Below are positions 26,259 to 35,884 of a stretch of DNA of 64,000 bases, piece by piece (positions within the stretch are counted from its first letter, which is position 1; each line of letters begins with the position of its first letter). Below the pieces are notes generated by a model that worked only from the letters and a program-made list of their open reading frames with translations, had not been told where the DNA came from and made no database searches. This stretch comes from Mucilaginibacter terrae. Its GTDB lineage: Bacteria; Bacteroidota; Bacteroidia; Sphingobacteriales; Sphingobacteriaceae. The stretch is taken from positions 1,922,001 through 1,986,000 of the forward strand of contig NZ_JAVLVU010000001.1 of assembly GCF_031951985.1 (NCBI RefSeq). The letters are read 5' to 3'. The translations under genes were made by a program, and so were the position numbers.

Positions 26259-26738
26259 TTAGTCCTCGTTAACAAACGAACGCAGCATCCATGTATTCTT
26301 CTCTTTATACTGCATAAAGCGATTTACCATATCATTGGTACCATCATCGCCGGCATCAGCAGTAATGTCCAATATATTGCGCTCCAGTTCAATTAAAGTG
26401 GCCATATCAGCAATCAGGGCTTTAACCATATCGGTATCTTTCATGCCAATTGTATTTACCTCTTTAATTTGTGAGTTTTTAATATACTCGGCAAATGTGC
26501 TGTATGGAGGTTTTCCGAGAGTTAATACGCGCTCGGCCAGTTCGTCAATAAATACCAGTGCTTCGGTATATAACTCTTCAAATTTTACGTGCAGGGTAAA
26601 AAAGCTGGGGCCTTTAACATTCCAGTGGCAACCACGTAATTTTTGGTAATGTATATGGTAATTTGCCAGTAATTCATTTAAATGATCAACTACCGGTTTT
26701 ACTTCTTTTTCATCTAAGCTTATTTCTTTTGCGTCCAT
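26259..26738 (-). CDS. dps: Dps family DNA-binding ferritin-like protein
   Basis: 159 residues from ATG at 26738 (a longer frame to 26768 adds ten non-conserved residues). Dps forms 12-subunit shells that oxidise and store iron with hydrogen peroxide and protect DNA. The ferroxidase ligands are in place with the correct spacing: His38 (GCHWNVKGP), His50, Asp65 and Glu69 (IDELAER). The N-terminal tail is acidic rather than Lys-rich, so direct DNA binding through the tail is uncertain. A good promoter lies upstream (26771-26802). Confidence 0.93.
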   Translation of the reverse strand: MDAKEISLDEKEVKPVVDHLNELLANYHIHYQKLRGCHWNVKGPSFFTLHVKFEELYTEALVFIDELAERVLTLGKPPYSTFAEYIKNSQIKEVNTIGMKDTDMVKALIADMATLIELERNILDITADAGDDGTNDMVNRFMQYKEKNTWMLRSFVNED

Positions 26739-26770
26739 AGTATATCTGTTTGTAAGTGAATGTTTCAACG

Positions 26771-26802
26771 CAAACCTAAAGTAAGTGTTTGAAAAAAGCC
26801 AA
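26771..26802 (-). promoter_or_regulatory. Promoter of dps
   Basis: On the minus strand, TTG (26802-26800) is followed after 21 nt by TAGGTTTG (26778-26771), a full match to the Bacteroidota TTG-N19-23-TAnnTTTG pattern. It predicts a leader of about 25-30 nt before the start at 26738. Confidence 0.5.
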
Positions 26803-26842
26803 CATTTTGAACGGTTTTAAATAAAAATGATAATTTTAAAGC

Positions 26843-27604
26843 ATGAGCGAGTTTAAGCTGCTGGTTGCCGAACATTTTAACGGAGAAATATGGCGTATGG
26901 AGGTAGACCATATCACTCATACCTTATTTGCCGAAATACGTAACAATGCCGATCGCCGGGTTTGTTTTGCAGCTATCAGCTTAAAAAACGGAAAGACCTA
27001 TTTTAAAAATCACACCGTTGATGAATCATGGCTAACCGGCATTGAAACAGCCTATGATGGGGTTTTATTATTGCATTATTACCAAACTGCAAGCGGACCT
27101 ACACATAAAGGTTTAGCTGCAATTGATGAAGAAACCGGAAATGTATTGTGGCATAACTTTAATTACACGTTTGACCAGCTGACAATTAATGGTCCGGTAA
27201 TATACGACAGCAGGTTACAGCCACCATCATATCAAATTATCGACATCAAAACCGGATCTATCCAGCGCAAATACAACAGTGTTAACGACAGTATTACTGA
27301 CAACCAAATTAAGGTTCCCGAAGCAATGTCATTGCCTTTAAATTTCCCTAAGCTACCTGCTGCACCCTATCGAAACAATATTCATTATCTGGAGTACAAT
27401 AACTGGATAATTGTATCTTTGCACTCGCTTTGGGCTGGCCAACTAAAACAGTGTTTATACATTATTAAAGACGGTACCGTTGTTTTTGAAGATATATTAA
27501 ATACCAATATACAAAAATTGCAACCCGAGGCGTTTGTTTTATACCAAAACCAGCTTATTTATTTAAAGGATAAGGTGGAAATTAAGGTACTTAATTTAAG
27601 CTGA
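26843..27604 (+). CDS. DUF4905-like protein
   Basis: 253 residues, no signal peptide, beta-rich with repeated W/Y-containing strands (GEIWRMEVDH, LFAEIRNNADRRV, GLAAIDEETGNVLWHNF). This suggests a beta-propeller-like fold. The sequence resembles the Bacteroidota DUF4905 family; this call is from memory of the pattern. The next gene begins 12 bp after the stop, so they probably form an operon with the LysM protein and the uridine kinase-like gene. Confidence 0.6.
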   Translation: MSEFKLLVAEHFNGEIWRMEVDHITHTLFAEIRNNADRRVCFAAISLKNGKTYFKNHTVDESWLTGIETAYDGVLLLHYYQTASGPTHKGLAAIDEETGNVLWHNFNYTFDQLTINGPVIYDSRLQPPSYQIIDIKTGSIQRKYNSVNDSITDNQIKVPEAMSLPLNFPKLPAAPYRNNIHYLEYNNWIIVSLHSLWAGQLKQCLYIIKDGTVVFEDILNTNIQKLQPEAFVLYQNQLIYLKDKVEIKVLNLS

Positions 27605-27615
27605 TAGGTTTGAAC

Positions 27616-28531
27616 ATGACTATAAAATTATTTTTAATGGGGGGCATATGCTCATTTTTTACCCTACCAGGTATAGCTCGTCCGGTGATAGATTCCATAG
27701 GAGTTGAAAACCAGGAGGGTAAAAAGGTGGTTCTGCACAAACTCGATCCTAAGGACAACTATTTCTCGATTGGCCGCCGTTACAATGTTAAGCCGGCTGT
27801 AATTATTCAATTTAATCATAATGCCCCTTTGCGCGTAGGTAACGTTATTAAAGTACCTACGGAATTGTCTTTTGTTGGCACAAGTGCTGCATCTCCTGTA
27901 ACCGTAGCATCAACAAATACAGAATCAGCCACTGCTGCTACCGAATACAAAGTTGGAGCGGGTGAAACCCTTTATGCCATATCAAAACGTTTTAATGTTA
28001 AGGTTGAGGAATATTATGAGCCAGAATAACCTAACATCGAGCAACCTGCAACCCGGACAGATTTTAAAAATCAAATTATCAGCGCCTAATGTGGCTCCGG
28101 TGGTAACTACTCCACCACCGGTTGTTGTACAACCCACTACTACCACACAACCCGCCAAACGCGACTCAACTCTTGTAGCCCAAACTGATAGTACAGGCTC
28201 AGCCGAACGCCATCTACCGGCTAATAGATATGGTATAACCGAACGTAACGAAAAAGGTGTTGCTACTTATATTGATGGTGCAGACTTGGGTTTAGACCCG
28301 AACAAGAAACTGGTATTGCATCGCACTGCACCACTGGGCACAGTACTTAAAATCACTAACCCCATGACTAACCGCACCACCTTTGCTAAGGTTGTGGGTA
28401 AGTTTACCGATAATGAGATGACTAAAGATGTAATAATCGTTCTTACAAAGAGTGCAGCCGATGCCTTAGGTGCTCTTGATAAGCGTTTTCATGTAAACAT
28501 CAGCTACGGAATGCCTAATGAGCAAGAATAA
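27616..28531 (+). pseudogene. LysM and RlpA-like (double-psi barrel) protein, interrupted by a frameshift
   Basis: From ATG 27616 there is a signal peptide (MGGICSFFTLPGIA), a first LysM (NYFSIGRRYNVKPAVIIQFN), and the start of a second (YKVGAGETLYAISKRFNVKV). The frame then ends at 28029. Removing one A at 28010-28011 gives VEDIMSQNNLTSSNLQPGQ, the rest of LysM 2. A Pro/Thr linker and an RlpA-like domain follow (GVATYIDGADLGLDPNKKL, HRTAPLGTVLKITNPMTNRT, GKFTDNEMTKDVIIVLTKSA) to 28531. The intact product would be about 305 residues, a periplasmic peptidoglycan-binding protein. Whether this is a real mutation or a base-calling error cannot be told. It overlaps the next gene by 14 bp. Confidence 0.8.
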
Positions 28532-29162
28532 GCCTTATATTATTGGTATTGCCGGCGGTAGCGGATCGGGCAAAACGTTTTTCTTAAAATGCTTTTTAGA
28601 ACATTTCTCAGCTGATGAAGTTTGTTTGGTATCGCAGGATGATTATTACATCCCGGTAGCTCACAACATGACTCCGGAGGAAAATAAACTGTATAATTTT
28701 GATTTACCCCGTACGATTGACATGCAGCAGTTTCATAACGATATTACCCGCTTAATTAACAATGAAACGATTACCAAGCTGGAGTATACCTTTAATAACC
28801 CCAACGCCATCCCCAAAACGCTGGAAATTAAACCCGCCCCTATATTAATCGTAGAAGGCCTGTTCATCCTGCATTTTCAAGATATTTCCAACCAGCTTAA
28901 TCTAAAAATCTTTCTTGACACCGATGAAGAGGTAGCCCTCCAACGTCGCCTAAAACGCGACCTCAATGAGCGAGGTTATTCCCATGACGATGTTCTTTAT
29001 AAGTGGCATAATCATGTTGTACCCGCTTACAAAGAATACTTGCTTCCCTATCGTGAAGGCTGCCATAAAATTGTGGTAAACAATAGTAATGTAGCAGAGG
29101 ATATTATACGCACTACCGATGAAATCTCTGATGAAGTGAGAACGAAGTTGTTTGGGGAATAG
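28518..29162 (+). CDS. Uridine kinase-like P-loop kinase
   Basis: 214 residues. The Walker A motif is GGSGSGKT (residues 13-20). The segments VSQDDYYIP (about residue 40), NFDLPRTIDMQQFHNDI and ILIVEGLFILHF (Walker B-like) match uridine/cytidine kinases, which phosphorylate nucleosides with ATP or GTP in the salvage pathway. RRLKRDLNERGYSHDDV is the lid-type region. It starts inside the end of the LysM gene, so translation is coupled. Together with the nucleoside phosphorylase at 4.5 kb it points to pyrimidine salvage. Confidence 0.88.
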   Translation: MSKNKPYIIGIAGGSGSGKTFFLKCFLEHFSADEVCLVSQDDYYIPVAHNMTPEENKLYNFDLPRTIDMQQFHNDITRLINNETITKLEYTFNNPNAIPKTLEIKPAPILIVEGLFILHFQDISNQLNLKIFLDTDEEVALQRRLKRDLNERGYSHDDVLYKWHNHVVPAYKEYLLPYREGCHKIVVNNSNVAEDIIRTTDEISDEVRTKLFGE

Positions 29163-29863
29163 GACGATGCTATATTCTCTATCTATTTATAACTATTTAT
29201 CCCATTTCATCAAAAATGATCATATGTAGAAATATGCAATTTGATAAAATTATTTAATCACGGCATTATTGCTGACGTATTCACCACTAATTTTCTTAGG
29301 TAAGATATTACCTTAGTTTCCAAATTTGCCATAAATAATTTAGACCGCTGTAGATTGTTAGCTTAAAAATGCTAATTTGAATGTTTTTAGATATTTAACG
29401 TTCTTTAAACCATTTAGATCCATGGAAATATAGAGTGGTTAAAAATCAGAGCTGGGAAATAAGTAAATCTTTTTTTAAAAACTATGGCTACTATTAGTGC
29501 GCCTTTCTTCTGAAATCTAACCATTTATTAGCAGCAGATTTTTAAATGAAATTACAACACGGTAAGATGTGGAACTTTTTCAATTAGCACATACCAATAA
29601 GGCTTACTGAATTAAAAAAGTAGCAAATATCACCAATGTTATAAATTCGACAGCCGTGATTTCACCCCGTCATTAATAGCTGCTTATAACTAATCACCCA
29701 AAAGTCTTAAAATAATCCTTAAGGCAGTTGTCAACCCTATTATTAAATTACTGCTGGAATATGAAGCAAGTAAGATTACACGTTACAATGTCGTAAAAGT
29801 TCGGCTAATCGTGCCCTCGAGAAAGCAGAAGCATTGGCTACATTAACCTATACCCAATATCCA
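29163..29863. other. Long A/T-rich gap of 701 bp
   Basis: No credible gene was found on either strand; all frames are broken by stops. It holds an AGGTAA-GATA-TTACCT inverted repeat (29298-29313) without a T-tract. The last 100 bp (about 29760-29850) read more like decayed coding DNA (for example YEASKITRYNVVKVRL in one frame), but no family can be named. Confidence 0.5.
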
Positions 29864-30535
29864 TTATCTCAAGTCTACTACTTCTACACCAGTATAAGCT
29901 TTTGGATTGAAAGTAAACGTATTGGCAGCAACACTTACATCAGGTGTAAAAGTATTTATGGTGTAATTATATCGGCCACCATTTTTATCAAATAATTGTG
30001 CGTTGTAAATCTGCTTTTTCATTTTATCAATGAGCAGGCGTATTTTGAATATGCTTTGTTTGGCATCAGTTGGAGTTAGCTCAACAACTTGATAAGTTTT
30101 ACCAGCTTGCTTTTGCAAACCAGTGTAAATGTATTTATACCCCTTCTCGTAAAGCGTAAATATTTGAGCCGGATTAATTCCCTCGGTGGTATTGGCATCG
30201 TTTATCTGAACTTCTTTTTGTGCGGGCATGTATGTCCACTGGGTTTTGCCATCGCTTATGATTTCCTGGGTAAGGGCTTTTTTAGTGGTATTGCTAAAAA
30301 AGCTCAATTTATATTTGTTAGCCTTAACCTGGGTAATTAAAGTACCATTCTGAGTTTGATTTACGCCCTCTTGCGGATTGGCTATGGTTAAAGTAAAATC
30401 ACTTTTAACAGTATTATATGAACGATACTTTTGCCCTACTCCACTTAAAATAGCTTTAGCGTCGGCATCTTTCTGTGCAAGTGCAGTGGGAGCGGTTGAA
30501 ATTAATATAATGAGGTATGCAAATAAGTTTTTCAT
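29864..30535 (-). CDS. lolA: LolA-like outer-membrane lipoprotein carrier protein
   Basis: 223 residues with a signal peptide ending ALAQ. LolA is the periplasmic chaperone that carries lipoproteins from the LolCDE transporter to the outer membrane. The family fold is visible as YRSYNTVKSDFTLTI, then GKTQWTYMPAQKEVQIND, then QSIFKIRLLIDKMKKQI and VSVAANTFTFNPKA. It lies downstream of ftsK with a 97-bp gap on the same strand, an arrangement that is conserved in Bacteroidota. Confidence 0.88.
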   Translation of the reverse strand: MKNLFAYLIILISTAPTALAQKDADAKAILSGVGQKYRSYNTVKSDFTLTIANPQEGVNQTQNGTLITQVKANKYKLSFFSNTTKKALTQEIISDGKTQWTYMPAQKEVQINDANTTEGINPAQIFTLYEKGYKYIYTGLQKQAGKTYQVVELTPTDAKQSIFKIRLLIDKMKKQIYNAQLFDKNGGRYNYTINTFTPDVSVAANTFTFNPKAYTGVEVVDLR

Positions 30536-30632
30536 AGTATGTTTTCTAAAGCACTCATGTTACCAATGAAAATAAGCTTGCATTAGCAATATAATGCCGT
30601 TGATTGTTAGAACAAGAAAACCATTGCATAGT

Positions 30633-33296
30633 TTAATTGCCCGAACCTTTTTGTATGTCCTCAAGAGCGCGTTCTAAACTATACTCATCGGGATACAGTA
30701 CTTCACGGGCTTTACTACCTTCAAAAGGGCCTACAATACCTGCAGCTTCCAATTGGTCGATGATGCGCCCTGCACGGTTATAACCCAGTTTGAGTTTACG
30801 CTGAATAAGCGAAGTTGAACCCTGCTGATGTAACACAATAAGACGTGCAGCATCTTCAAACATTGGATCACGATCATTAGGGTCAAAATCTTTAGGGGCA
30901 TTTGCTTCGCCTTCGCCAACGTATTCGGGCAGTAGCATAGCGCTTGGATAGCCACGTTGGTTACCTATGTGGTCTGATATCTTCTCTACCTCTGGGGTAT
31001 CAACAAAGGCACATTGTATACGTATTAAATCGCTGCCGGTAGCCAAAAGCATATCACCGCGACCGATCAATTGATCGGCACCACCGGCATCAAGAATCGT
31101 GCGTGAGTCGATTTTTGACAATACTCTGAATGCCAAACGCGCCGGGAAGTTAGCCTTAATAGTACCTGTAATAATATTAACCGACGGGCGCTGTGTAGCA
31201 ATTACAAGGTGAATACCCACTGCACGCGCCAGTTGTGCTAAACGGGCAATAGGCATCTCAACTTCTTTACCCGCCGTCATCATCAGGTCGGCAAATTCAT
31301 CAACGACTAATACAATGAATGGCAAAAAGCGATGACCGTTTTCAGGATTAAGCTTGCGATTTACAAACTTGGCATTATATTCTTTCAGATTACGTACCTG
31401 CGCATCTTTCAGCAAATCATAACGCTGATCCATCTCAATACATAACGAATTGAGGGTATTAATTACTTTTTTGGTATCAGTTATAATAGCATCGGCCTCA
31501 TCGGGTAGTTTGGCCAAAAAGTGACGCTCAATTTTCCGGAAGAGGGTCAGCTCCACCTTTTTAGGGTCAACCATTACAAACTTAAGCTCGGCCGGGTGGC
31601 GCTTGTAAAGTAACGAAACCAATATGGCGTTAATACCAACCGATTTACCCTGGCCGGTAGCTCCGGCAACCAGCAAGTGGGGCATCTTGGCCAAATCGGC
31701 TACAAATACTTCGTTTGATATGGTTTTACCCAAAGCAATAGGCAAATCCATAGTAGTATTCTGGAACTTTTCGGTTGCCAGTACCGAACGCATGGATACC
31801 ATTTCTGGATGCTGGTTAGGTACCTCAATACCAATGGTACCCTTGCCCGGCATAGGCGCAATAATACGTATACCTAATGCGGCTAAGCTTAATGCGATAT
31901 CATCTTCCAGATTTTTGATTTTAGAGATACGTACACCAGGAGCCGGGATTATTTCATACAAAGTAACTGTTGGACCAATGGTTGCCTTAATCTTATCGAT
32001 CTCAATATTGTAATGGTTCAGCGTTTCAACGATCTTGTTCTTATTGGCTTCAAGCTCCGAAGCATCAACGCTTATTTTATTAGAACCATAGTTTTCCAAT
32101 AAATCAAGTGTAGGATATTTATAACCCGATAAATCAAGTTTGGGGTCGTAAGTGCCAAATTTTTCCACTAACTCATTCGAGCTAACCTCGGCTTCTTTCT
32201 CAATACTTAATTCAGCTTGTGGGCGCGCTTCTTCTACCGTAAGCGGAACATCCTCTACCTCGGGCACATCTGCCTCGTCTAAATCTGTTTTTTGCGGAGA
32301 CAGGGTAATAGGCTCATGCTTGATAGAATTGGCTACCTCGGCAGCAAGCGGCACATTATGCTGTAACACCGGCTCAGGCAAAACGGGTTCGGCCACAGGC
32401 GGTTTTACAAGAGGTTCTTGCTGCAGGCGCTCATTAGTAGTTAATATGGGCTGTTGAGGAGCGGCAGTTTCGCGGCGGTTATTAGCGCGGGGCCATTCAA
32501 CCGGCTCAAAAATCACTTCGTCTTCCAATTCAACATTACCTGAGGCAGCTTCACCTTCGGCAGCATTATTTAAATCTGTTACTTTTTGAGGGCGCTCCGG
32601 AAGTTTAAAGTCGATGTTGTAAGCTATAATTAATACGGTTAAACCCGCAAAAAGCAGTAAACACCCGGTACCGGCCGAGCCTATTTGCGCATTGAGCAAA
32701 CGGGTGCTCCAAAAACCAAACTCTCCTTCAATATAATGCGGATAGTTACTCATGAAGCCATGAAAAAAGCCAATGGTAACAGAGGTAAAAATCAATCCAA
32801 AAAATGAGTAAGCCAACAACTTGCCAACGGCAAATAACCTTACTTTAAACAGTAAACGATAGCCTATTACAAAAAACACCAGTACAAAAAAGTACGACGC
32901 CAGTCCAAACCATTCATACATAAATTGATTGGCCATCAACGCACCTAACTTACCCAACCAGTTTTGCACCACAGGGTTGGTAACGCCATTATCAATCAAT
33001 TCTTGCTGGGTTTTAAATAGCGTTCCCCAACCACCATTAGTTTGCTGAATGTAGCTCTGATCAATTTCCCAGGTAAAAATGTAAGAGGTAAAGGCGATCA
33101 GGAAGAATACCGAAACAACCAGGCACAAAAGGCCAATGATCTTGATAATACGGCCATCCCCTAAATTGAAAGCGGGCATGCCATCAAACCTAGGTTTCGA
33201 TACACGCTCAAGTTCGGGGCGACTGCCACCACCCTGGCGTGGGCGGTTTTCATCTTTAAAAGAATTGGATTTAAACTGATTTCCTTTTGGCGGCAT
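30633..33296 (-). CDS. ftsK: FtsK/SpoIIIE DNA translocase
   Basis: 887 residues from ATG at 33296. It pumps DNA during chromosome segregation at the division septum. About four N-terminal membrane helices (residues about 45-225) anchor it. A Pro/Glu-rich linker follows (about 230-390). The motor has VDASELEANKNKIVETLNHY, the Walker A VAGATGQGKSVG (about residue 545), Walker B FIVLVVDEFADLMM, and HLVIATQRPSVNIITG. The C-terminal gamma winged helix reads TSLIQRKLKLGYNRAGRIID and should bind KOPS-like sites. It forms an operon with lolA. Confidence 0.95.
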   Translation of the reverse strand: MPPKGNQFKSNSFKDENRPRQGGGSRPELERVSKPRFDGMPAFNLGDGRIIKIIGLLCLVVSVFFLIAFTSYIFTWEIDQSYIQQTNGGWGTLFKTQQELIDNGVTNPVVQNWLGKLGALMANQFMYEWFGLASYFFVLVFFVIGYRLLFKVRLFAVGKLLAYSFFGLIFTSVTIGFFHGFMSNYPHYIEGEFGFWSTRLLNAQIGSAGTGCLLLFAGLTVLIIAYNIDFKLPERPQKVTDLNNAAEGEAASGNVELEDEVIFEPVEWPRANNRRETAAPQQPILTTNERLQQEPLVKPPVAEPVLPEPVLQHNVPLAAEVANSIKHEPITLSPQKTDLDEADVPEVEDVPLTVEEARPQAELSIEKEAEVSSNELVEKFGTYDPKLDLSGYKYPTLDLLENYGSNKISVDASELEANKNKIVETLNHYNIEIDKIKATIGPTVTLYEIIPAPGVRISKIKNLEDDIALSLAALGIRIIAPMPGKGTIGIEVPNQHPEMVSMRSVLATEKFQNTTMDLPIALGKTISNEVFVADLAKMPHLLVAGATGQGKSVGINAILVSLLYKRHPAELKFVMVDPKKVELTLFRKIERHFLAKLPDEADAIITDTKKVINTLNSLCIEMDQRYDLLKDAQVRNLKEYNAKFVNRKLNPENGHRFLPFIVLVVDEFADLMMTAGKEVEMPIARLAQLARAVGIHLVIATQRPSVNIITGTIKANFPARLAFRVLSKIDSRTILDAGGADQLIGRGDMLLATGSDLIRIQCAFVDTPEVEKISDHIGNQRGYPSAMLLPEYVGEGEANAPKDFDPNDRDPMFEDAARLIVLHQQGSTSLIQRKLKLGYNRAGRIIDQLEAAGIVGPFEGSKAREVLYPDEYSLERALEDIQKGSGN

Positions 33297-33316
33297 CTTC
33301 AATTACACTTAAAGTA

Positions 33317-33324
33317 CAAATATA
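33317..33324 (-). promoter_or_regulatory. Candidate -7 promoter element of ftsK
   Basis: On the minus strand the sequence reads TATATTTG, matching TAnnTTTG, 20 bp before the ftsK ATG. No good -33 element was seen. Confidence 0.35.
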
Positions 33325-33391
33325 AAAGTATTAATAAGAATTCTGTTTGGCACGATTTTTAATTTATAGTTTAATATAGAGAGACTTGAGT

Positions 33392-34036
33392 ATGGGACAG
33401 TTAGAATATTTAATAACAACAGGCGACTTATACAACCTAAATCAATTATTATCACAAAACCCATCGCTGGCTAAAAACGCGGTAAGCGATGATGTATCGC
33501 CGCTTATGCTATCTTGCTATTATAAAAAACCAGATGCCACCAATATACTGCTTAAATATTTAGATGAAGTTGACATTTTTGAAGCCGCTGCAGTTGGTAA
33601 GTTTGATATATTGGCTTACCAGGTGTATAATAACCCGGAGCAAATACATGAATACAACGCCGATGGCTTTACGCCATTAGCACTTGCCTGTTATTTTGGC
33701 AATTATGAAGCAGCACGTTACTTGATATTTAAAGGTGCCGATGCCAACCAACCACTAAATGGTCCATCCGGTATCAGACCAATACACTTAGCAGTGGCTG
33801 GCAATCATTTAGATATTGCGCGTATGCTAATTGAACACAATGTACAAATTAACACACAGCATGATACAGGTATAACTCCATTACACTATGCCGCCAAAAA
33901 CGGAAATTTAGAGATGCTGGTTGTGTTGCTGGAAGAGGGCGCAGATGTTAGTATAAAAATGGATGATGGTGCTTTACCTGCCGACCTTGCTTTAAATAAC
34001 GGTCACTTTGAAATTGCAGATATTTTGAGTTTGTAA
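33392..34036 (+). CDS. Ankyrin repeat protein
   Basis: 214 residues from ATG at 33392; no signal peptide. It is built of about five ankyrin repeats. The clearest are DGFTPLALACYFGNYEAARY, GIRPIHLAVAGNHLDIARML and GITPLHYAAKNGNLEMLVVL, each followed by the usual turn. Such repeats mediate protein-protein contacts; no partner is evident. It is divergent from ftsK and closed by its own terminator. Confidence 0.9.
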   Translation: MGQLEYLITTGDLYNLNQLLSQNPSLAKNAVSDDVSPLMLSCYYKKPDATNILLKYLDEVDIFEAAAVGKFDILAYQVYNNPEQIHEYNADGFTPLALACYFGNYEAARYLIFKGADANQPLNGPSGIRPIHLAVAGNHLDIARMLIEHNVQINTQHDTGITPLHYAAKNGNLEMLVVLLEEGADVSIKMDDGALPADLALNNGHFEIADILSL

Positions 34037-34059
34037 TTAAATTAGTGAGTTACAGCATG

Positions 34060-34090
34060 AGCCTTTAGTAGTAAACTAAGGGCTTTGTTA
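34060..34090 (+). terminator. Intrinsic terminator of the ankyrin gene
   Basis: AGCCTTTAGT (34060-34069) pairs with ACTAAGGGCT (34075-34084) with one G-T pair, loop AGTAA, followed by TTGTTATTTT. Confidence 0.7.
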
Positions 34091-34161
34091 TTTTAAAACT
34101 GTTTTATCGCCTACAAACACAAATTCAAAATTGAACATTCGAATTTCGGAATATCAAATCC

Positions 34162-34169
34162 TATCTTTG
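34162..34169 (+). promoter_or_regulatory. Candidate -7 promoter element (TATCTTTG)
   Basis: TATCTTTG is a perfect TAnnTTTG match and the form seen most often in Bacteroidota, 55 bp before the ATG of the small protein at 34225. The -33 element is weak. Confidence 0.5.
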
Positions 34170-34224
34170 CAATACTAACCAATCAATTTGTCCGCCTGGA
34201 CGTATTATAATAAACTTGAATAAA

Positions 34225-34458
34225 ATGAAAGCAGAAAAAATGGTGATGCTTACCGGTAAACAATACCAGGAAATAAAGCAAATTTTAGAAAGCCAGTCAT
34301 CGTACCAATATAATGCGGGTACTGCCCTTAACCCCGATGTGGTAAATGTAACCGAAATATATCTTGACACCGACCCTGATTTTACGCGCAACCCAACCCA
34401 ATTTGCAAAAGTGCATAACGATAATTATGTACAGGTACGCATAGGTTACGAAGTGTAA
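34225..34458 (+). CDS. Small uncharacterised protein
   Basis: 77 residues from ATG at 34225; a TTG three codons upstream is possible. It has an N-terminal helix (LTGKQYQEIKQILESQSS) and a beta-rich second half (VVNVTEIYLDTDPDF, YVQVRIGYEV). No signal peptide and no recognised family. It has its own promoter-like element, and the codon use is like that of its neighbours, so it is probably a real gene. Confidence 0.6.
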   Translation: MKAEKMVMLTGKQYQEIKQILESQSSYQYNAGTALNPDVVNVTEIYLDTDPDFTRNPTQFAKVHNDNYVQVRIGYEV

Positions 34459-34548
34459 ACCTGTTGTTACTGCATTATCAAATTAATCCGCTTAGTGCAT
34501 CAATTAAATACAATTAAGTATTTTGGCCACTTGGCAGGTTAATTTATA

Positions 34549-35817
34549 ATGAAACAGCAGCTGTTATTAGTATTAGGTATTATTTTGTGGCTGGCGGGCT
34601 ATGGTCAAAATAACGATACCACCCAGTACATTATTAAGGGCAGGGCAAACAGCCCCGAGCAGCAAAAAAAGCCTTATGTTATCATGATTTCGGTTGATGC
34701 TATGCGGTATGATTATATTGAAAAGTGCAACGCCACAAATCTTATTACATTAGGTAAAACCGGGGTACGTGCAGAGGCCATGATGCCCTCCTACCCTTCC
34801 ATCACTTTTCCAAATCATTATACGCTGGTTACGGGTTTATATCCTTCACACCATGGTATAGTCTGCAATAAGTTTTATGACCGAAACTTAAACGATTCAT
34901 ATTCATCCAAGAGCGTTACGGCTACCGAAGCCCGATGGTATGGCGGCACCCCGCTATGGGTGCTGGCCGAGCAACAAAAAATGTTGAGCGCTGCTTTTTA
35001 CTGGGTAGGTTCGGATGCCGAAATACAAAACACGTATCCTACTTACAGATACAAGTACAACGAAAAAATAAGCATAGGCAACCGAATTAAAACTGTAATA
35101 AACTGGCTTAAGCTTTCACCCGCGCAGCGTCCGCATTTAATAAATCTGTACTTTCCGCAGGTTGATTATGCAGGGCATCATTTTGGCCCCGATGCCCCCG
35201 AAACACACAAAGCGGTATTACTGATAGATTCGGCAGTGAACGAATTGCAGAAACAGGTAAAACAAACCGGACTGGATGTAAATTTCATTTTCCTGTCAGA
35301 TCATGGAATGGTACATGTTGACAACAAAGCCCCCCTGAGCATCCCTCCTATTATAGATACTGCCAAATTTAATATTACCGGCGAAGATGTAATGGTTGAG
35401 CTATACGCCAAAGATACATCGGCAATAAAAGGCACTTACGAAGCTTTACTGAAAGAGCCCCATAACCGTTACGCTGTTTACCTGGGCACCAATACACCAA
35501 AGCATTGGCACTATAATAAGGCTAACGATCGCTTTAACCGTATTGCCGATATTTTGCTCATTCCTAAAGCCCCAAATGTTTTTATCTATACTGCTAAAGG
35601 TAGGCCCAATCCCGGTGCTCACGGTTACGACCCAACTTTAGTACCGCAAATGAAAGCTACTTTTTATGCCTGGGGACCAAATTTTAAAACCGGCTTAAAA
35701 ATTCCGATGTTTAACAATGTTGATGTATACCCACTGGTTGCCCAACTGCTTGGCCTAACCATTACTCAACCTGTCGATGGTTCAATTCATCTTGCCAAAA
35801 AATTGCTCATAAAGTAA
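34549..35817 (+). CDS. Nucleotide pyrophosphatase/phosphodiesterase (alkaline phosphatase superfamily)
   Basis: 422 residues with a short signal peptide (LLLVLGIILWLAGYGQ). This is an NPP-type secreted or periplasmic enzyme that cleaves phosphodiester bonds. ISVDAMRYDY provides the first metal Asp; the nucleophile is Thr86 in SITFPNHYTLVTGLYPSHHG. Later metal ligands are in YFPQVDYAGHHFGPDAPE and FIFLSDHGMVHV, and GAHGYDPTLVPQMKATFYAWG supplies the last His. The natural substrate is unknown. Confidence 0.92.
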   Translation: MKQQLLLVLGIILWLAGYGQNNDTTQYIIKGRANSPEQQKKPYVIMISVDAMRYDYIEKCNATNLITLGKTGVRAEAMMPSYPSITFPNHYTLVTGLYPSHHGIVCNKFYDRNLNDSYSSKSVTATEARWYGGTPLWVLAEQQKMLSAAFYWVGSDAEIQNTYPTYRYKYNEKISIGNRIKTVINWLKLSPAQRPHLINLYFPQVDYAGHHFGPDAPETHKAVLLIDSAVNELQKQVKQTGLDVNFIFLSDHGMVHVDNKAPLSIPPIIDTAKFNITGEDVMVELYAKDTSAIKGTYEALLKEPHNRYAVYLGTNTPKHWHYNKANDRFNRIADILLIPKAPNVFIYTAKGRPNPGAHGYDPTLVPQMKATFYAWGPNFKTGLKIPMFNNVDVYPLVAQLLGLTITQPVDGSIHLAKKLLIK

Positions 35818-35884
35818 GCAAACGCCGGCTTTTGTTGTTTACTGTTAAAATTTTAGTATCATTGGTTAAACCATCAACCTTAGA

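Noticed and set aside
29298..29313. AGGTAA-GATA-TTACCT palindrome as an operator
   Set aside because: No promoter or gene start is near enough, and a 6-bp stem in A/T-rich DNA is expected by chance.
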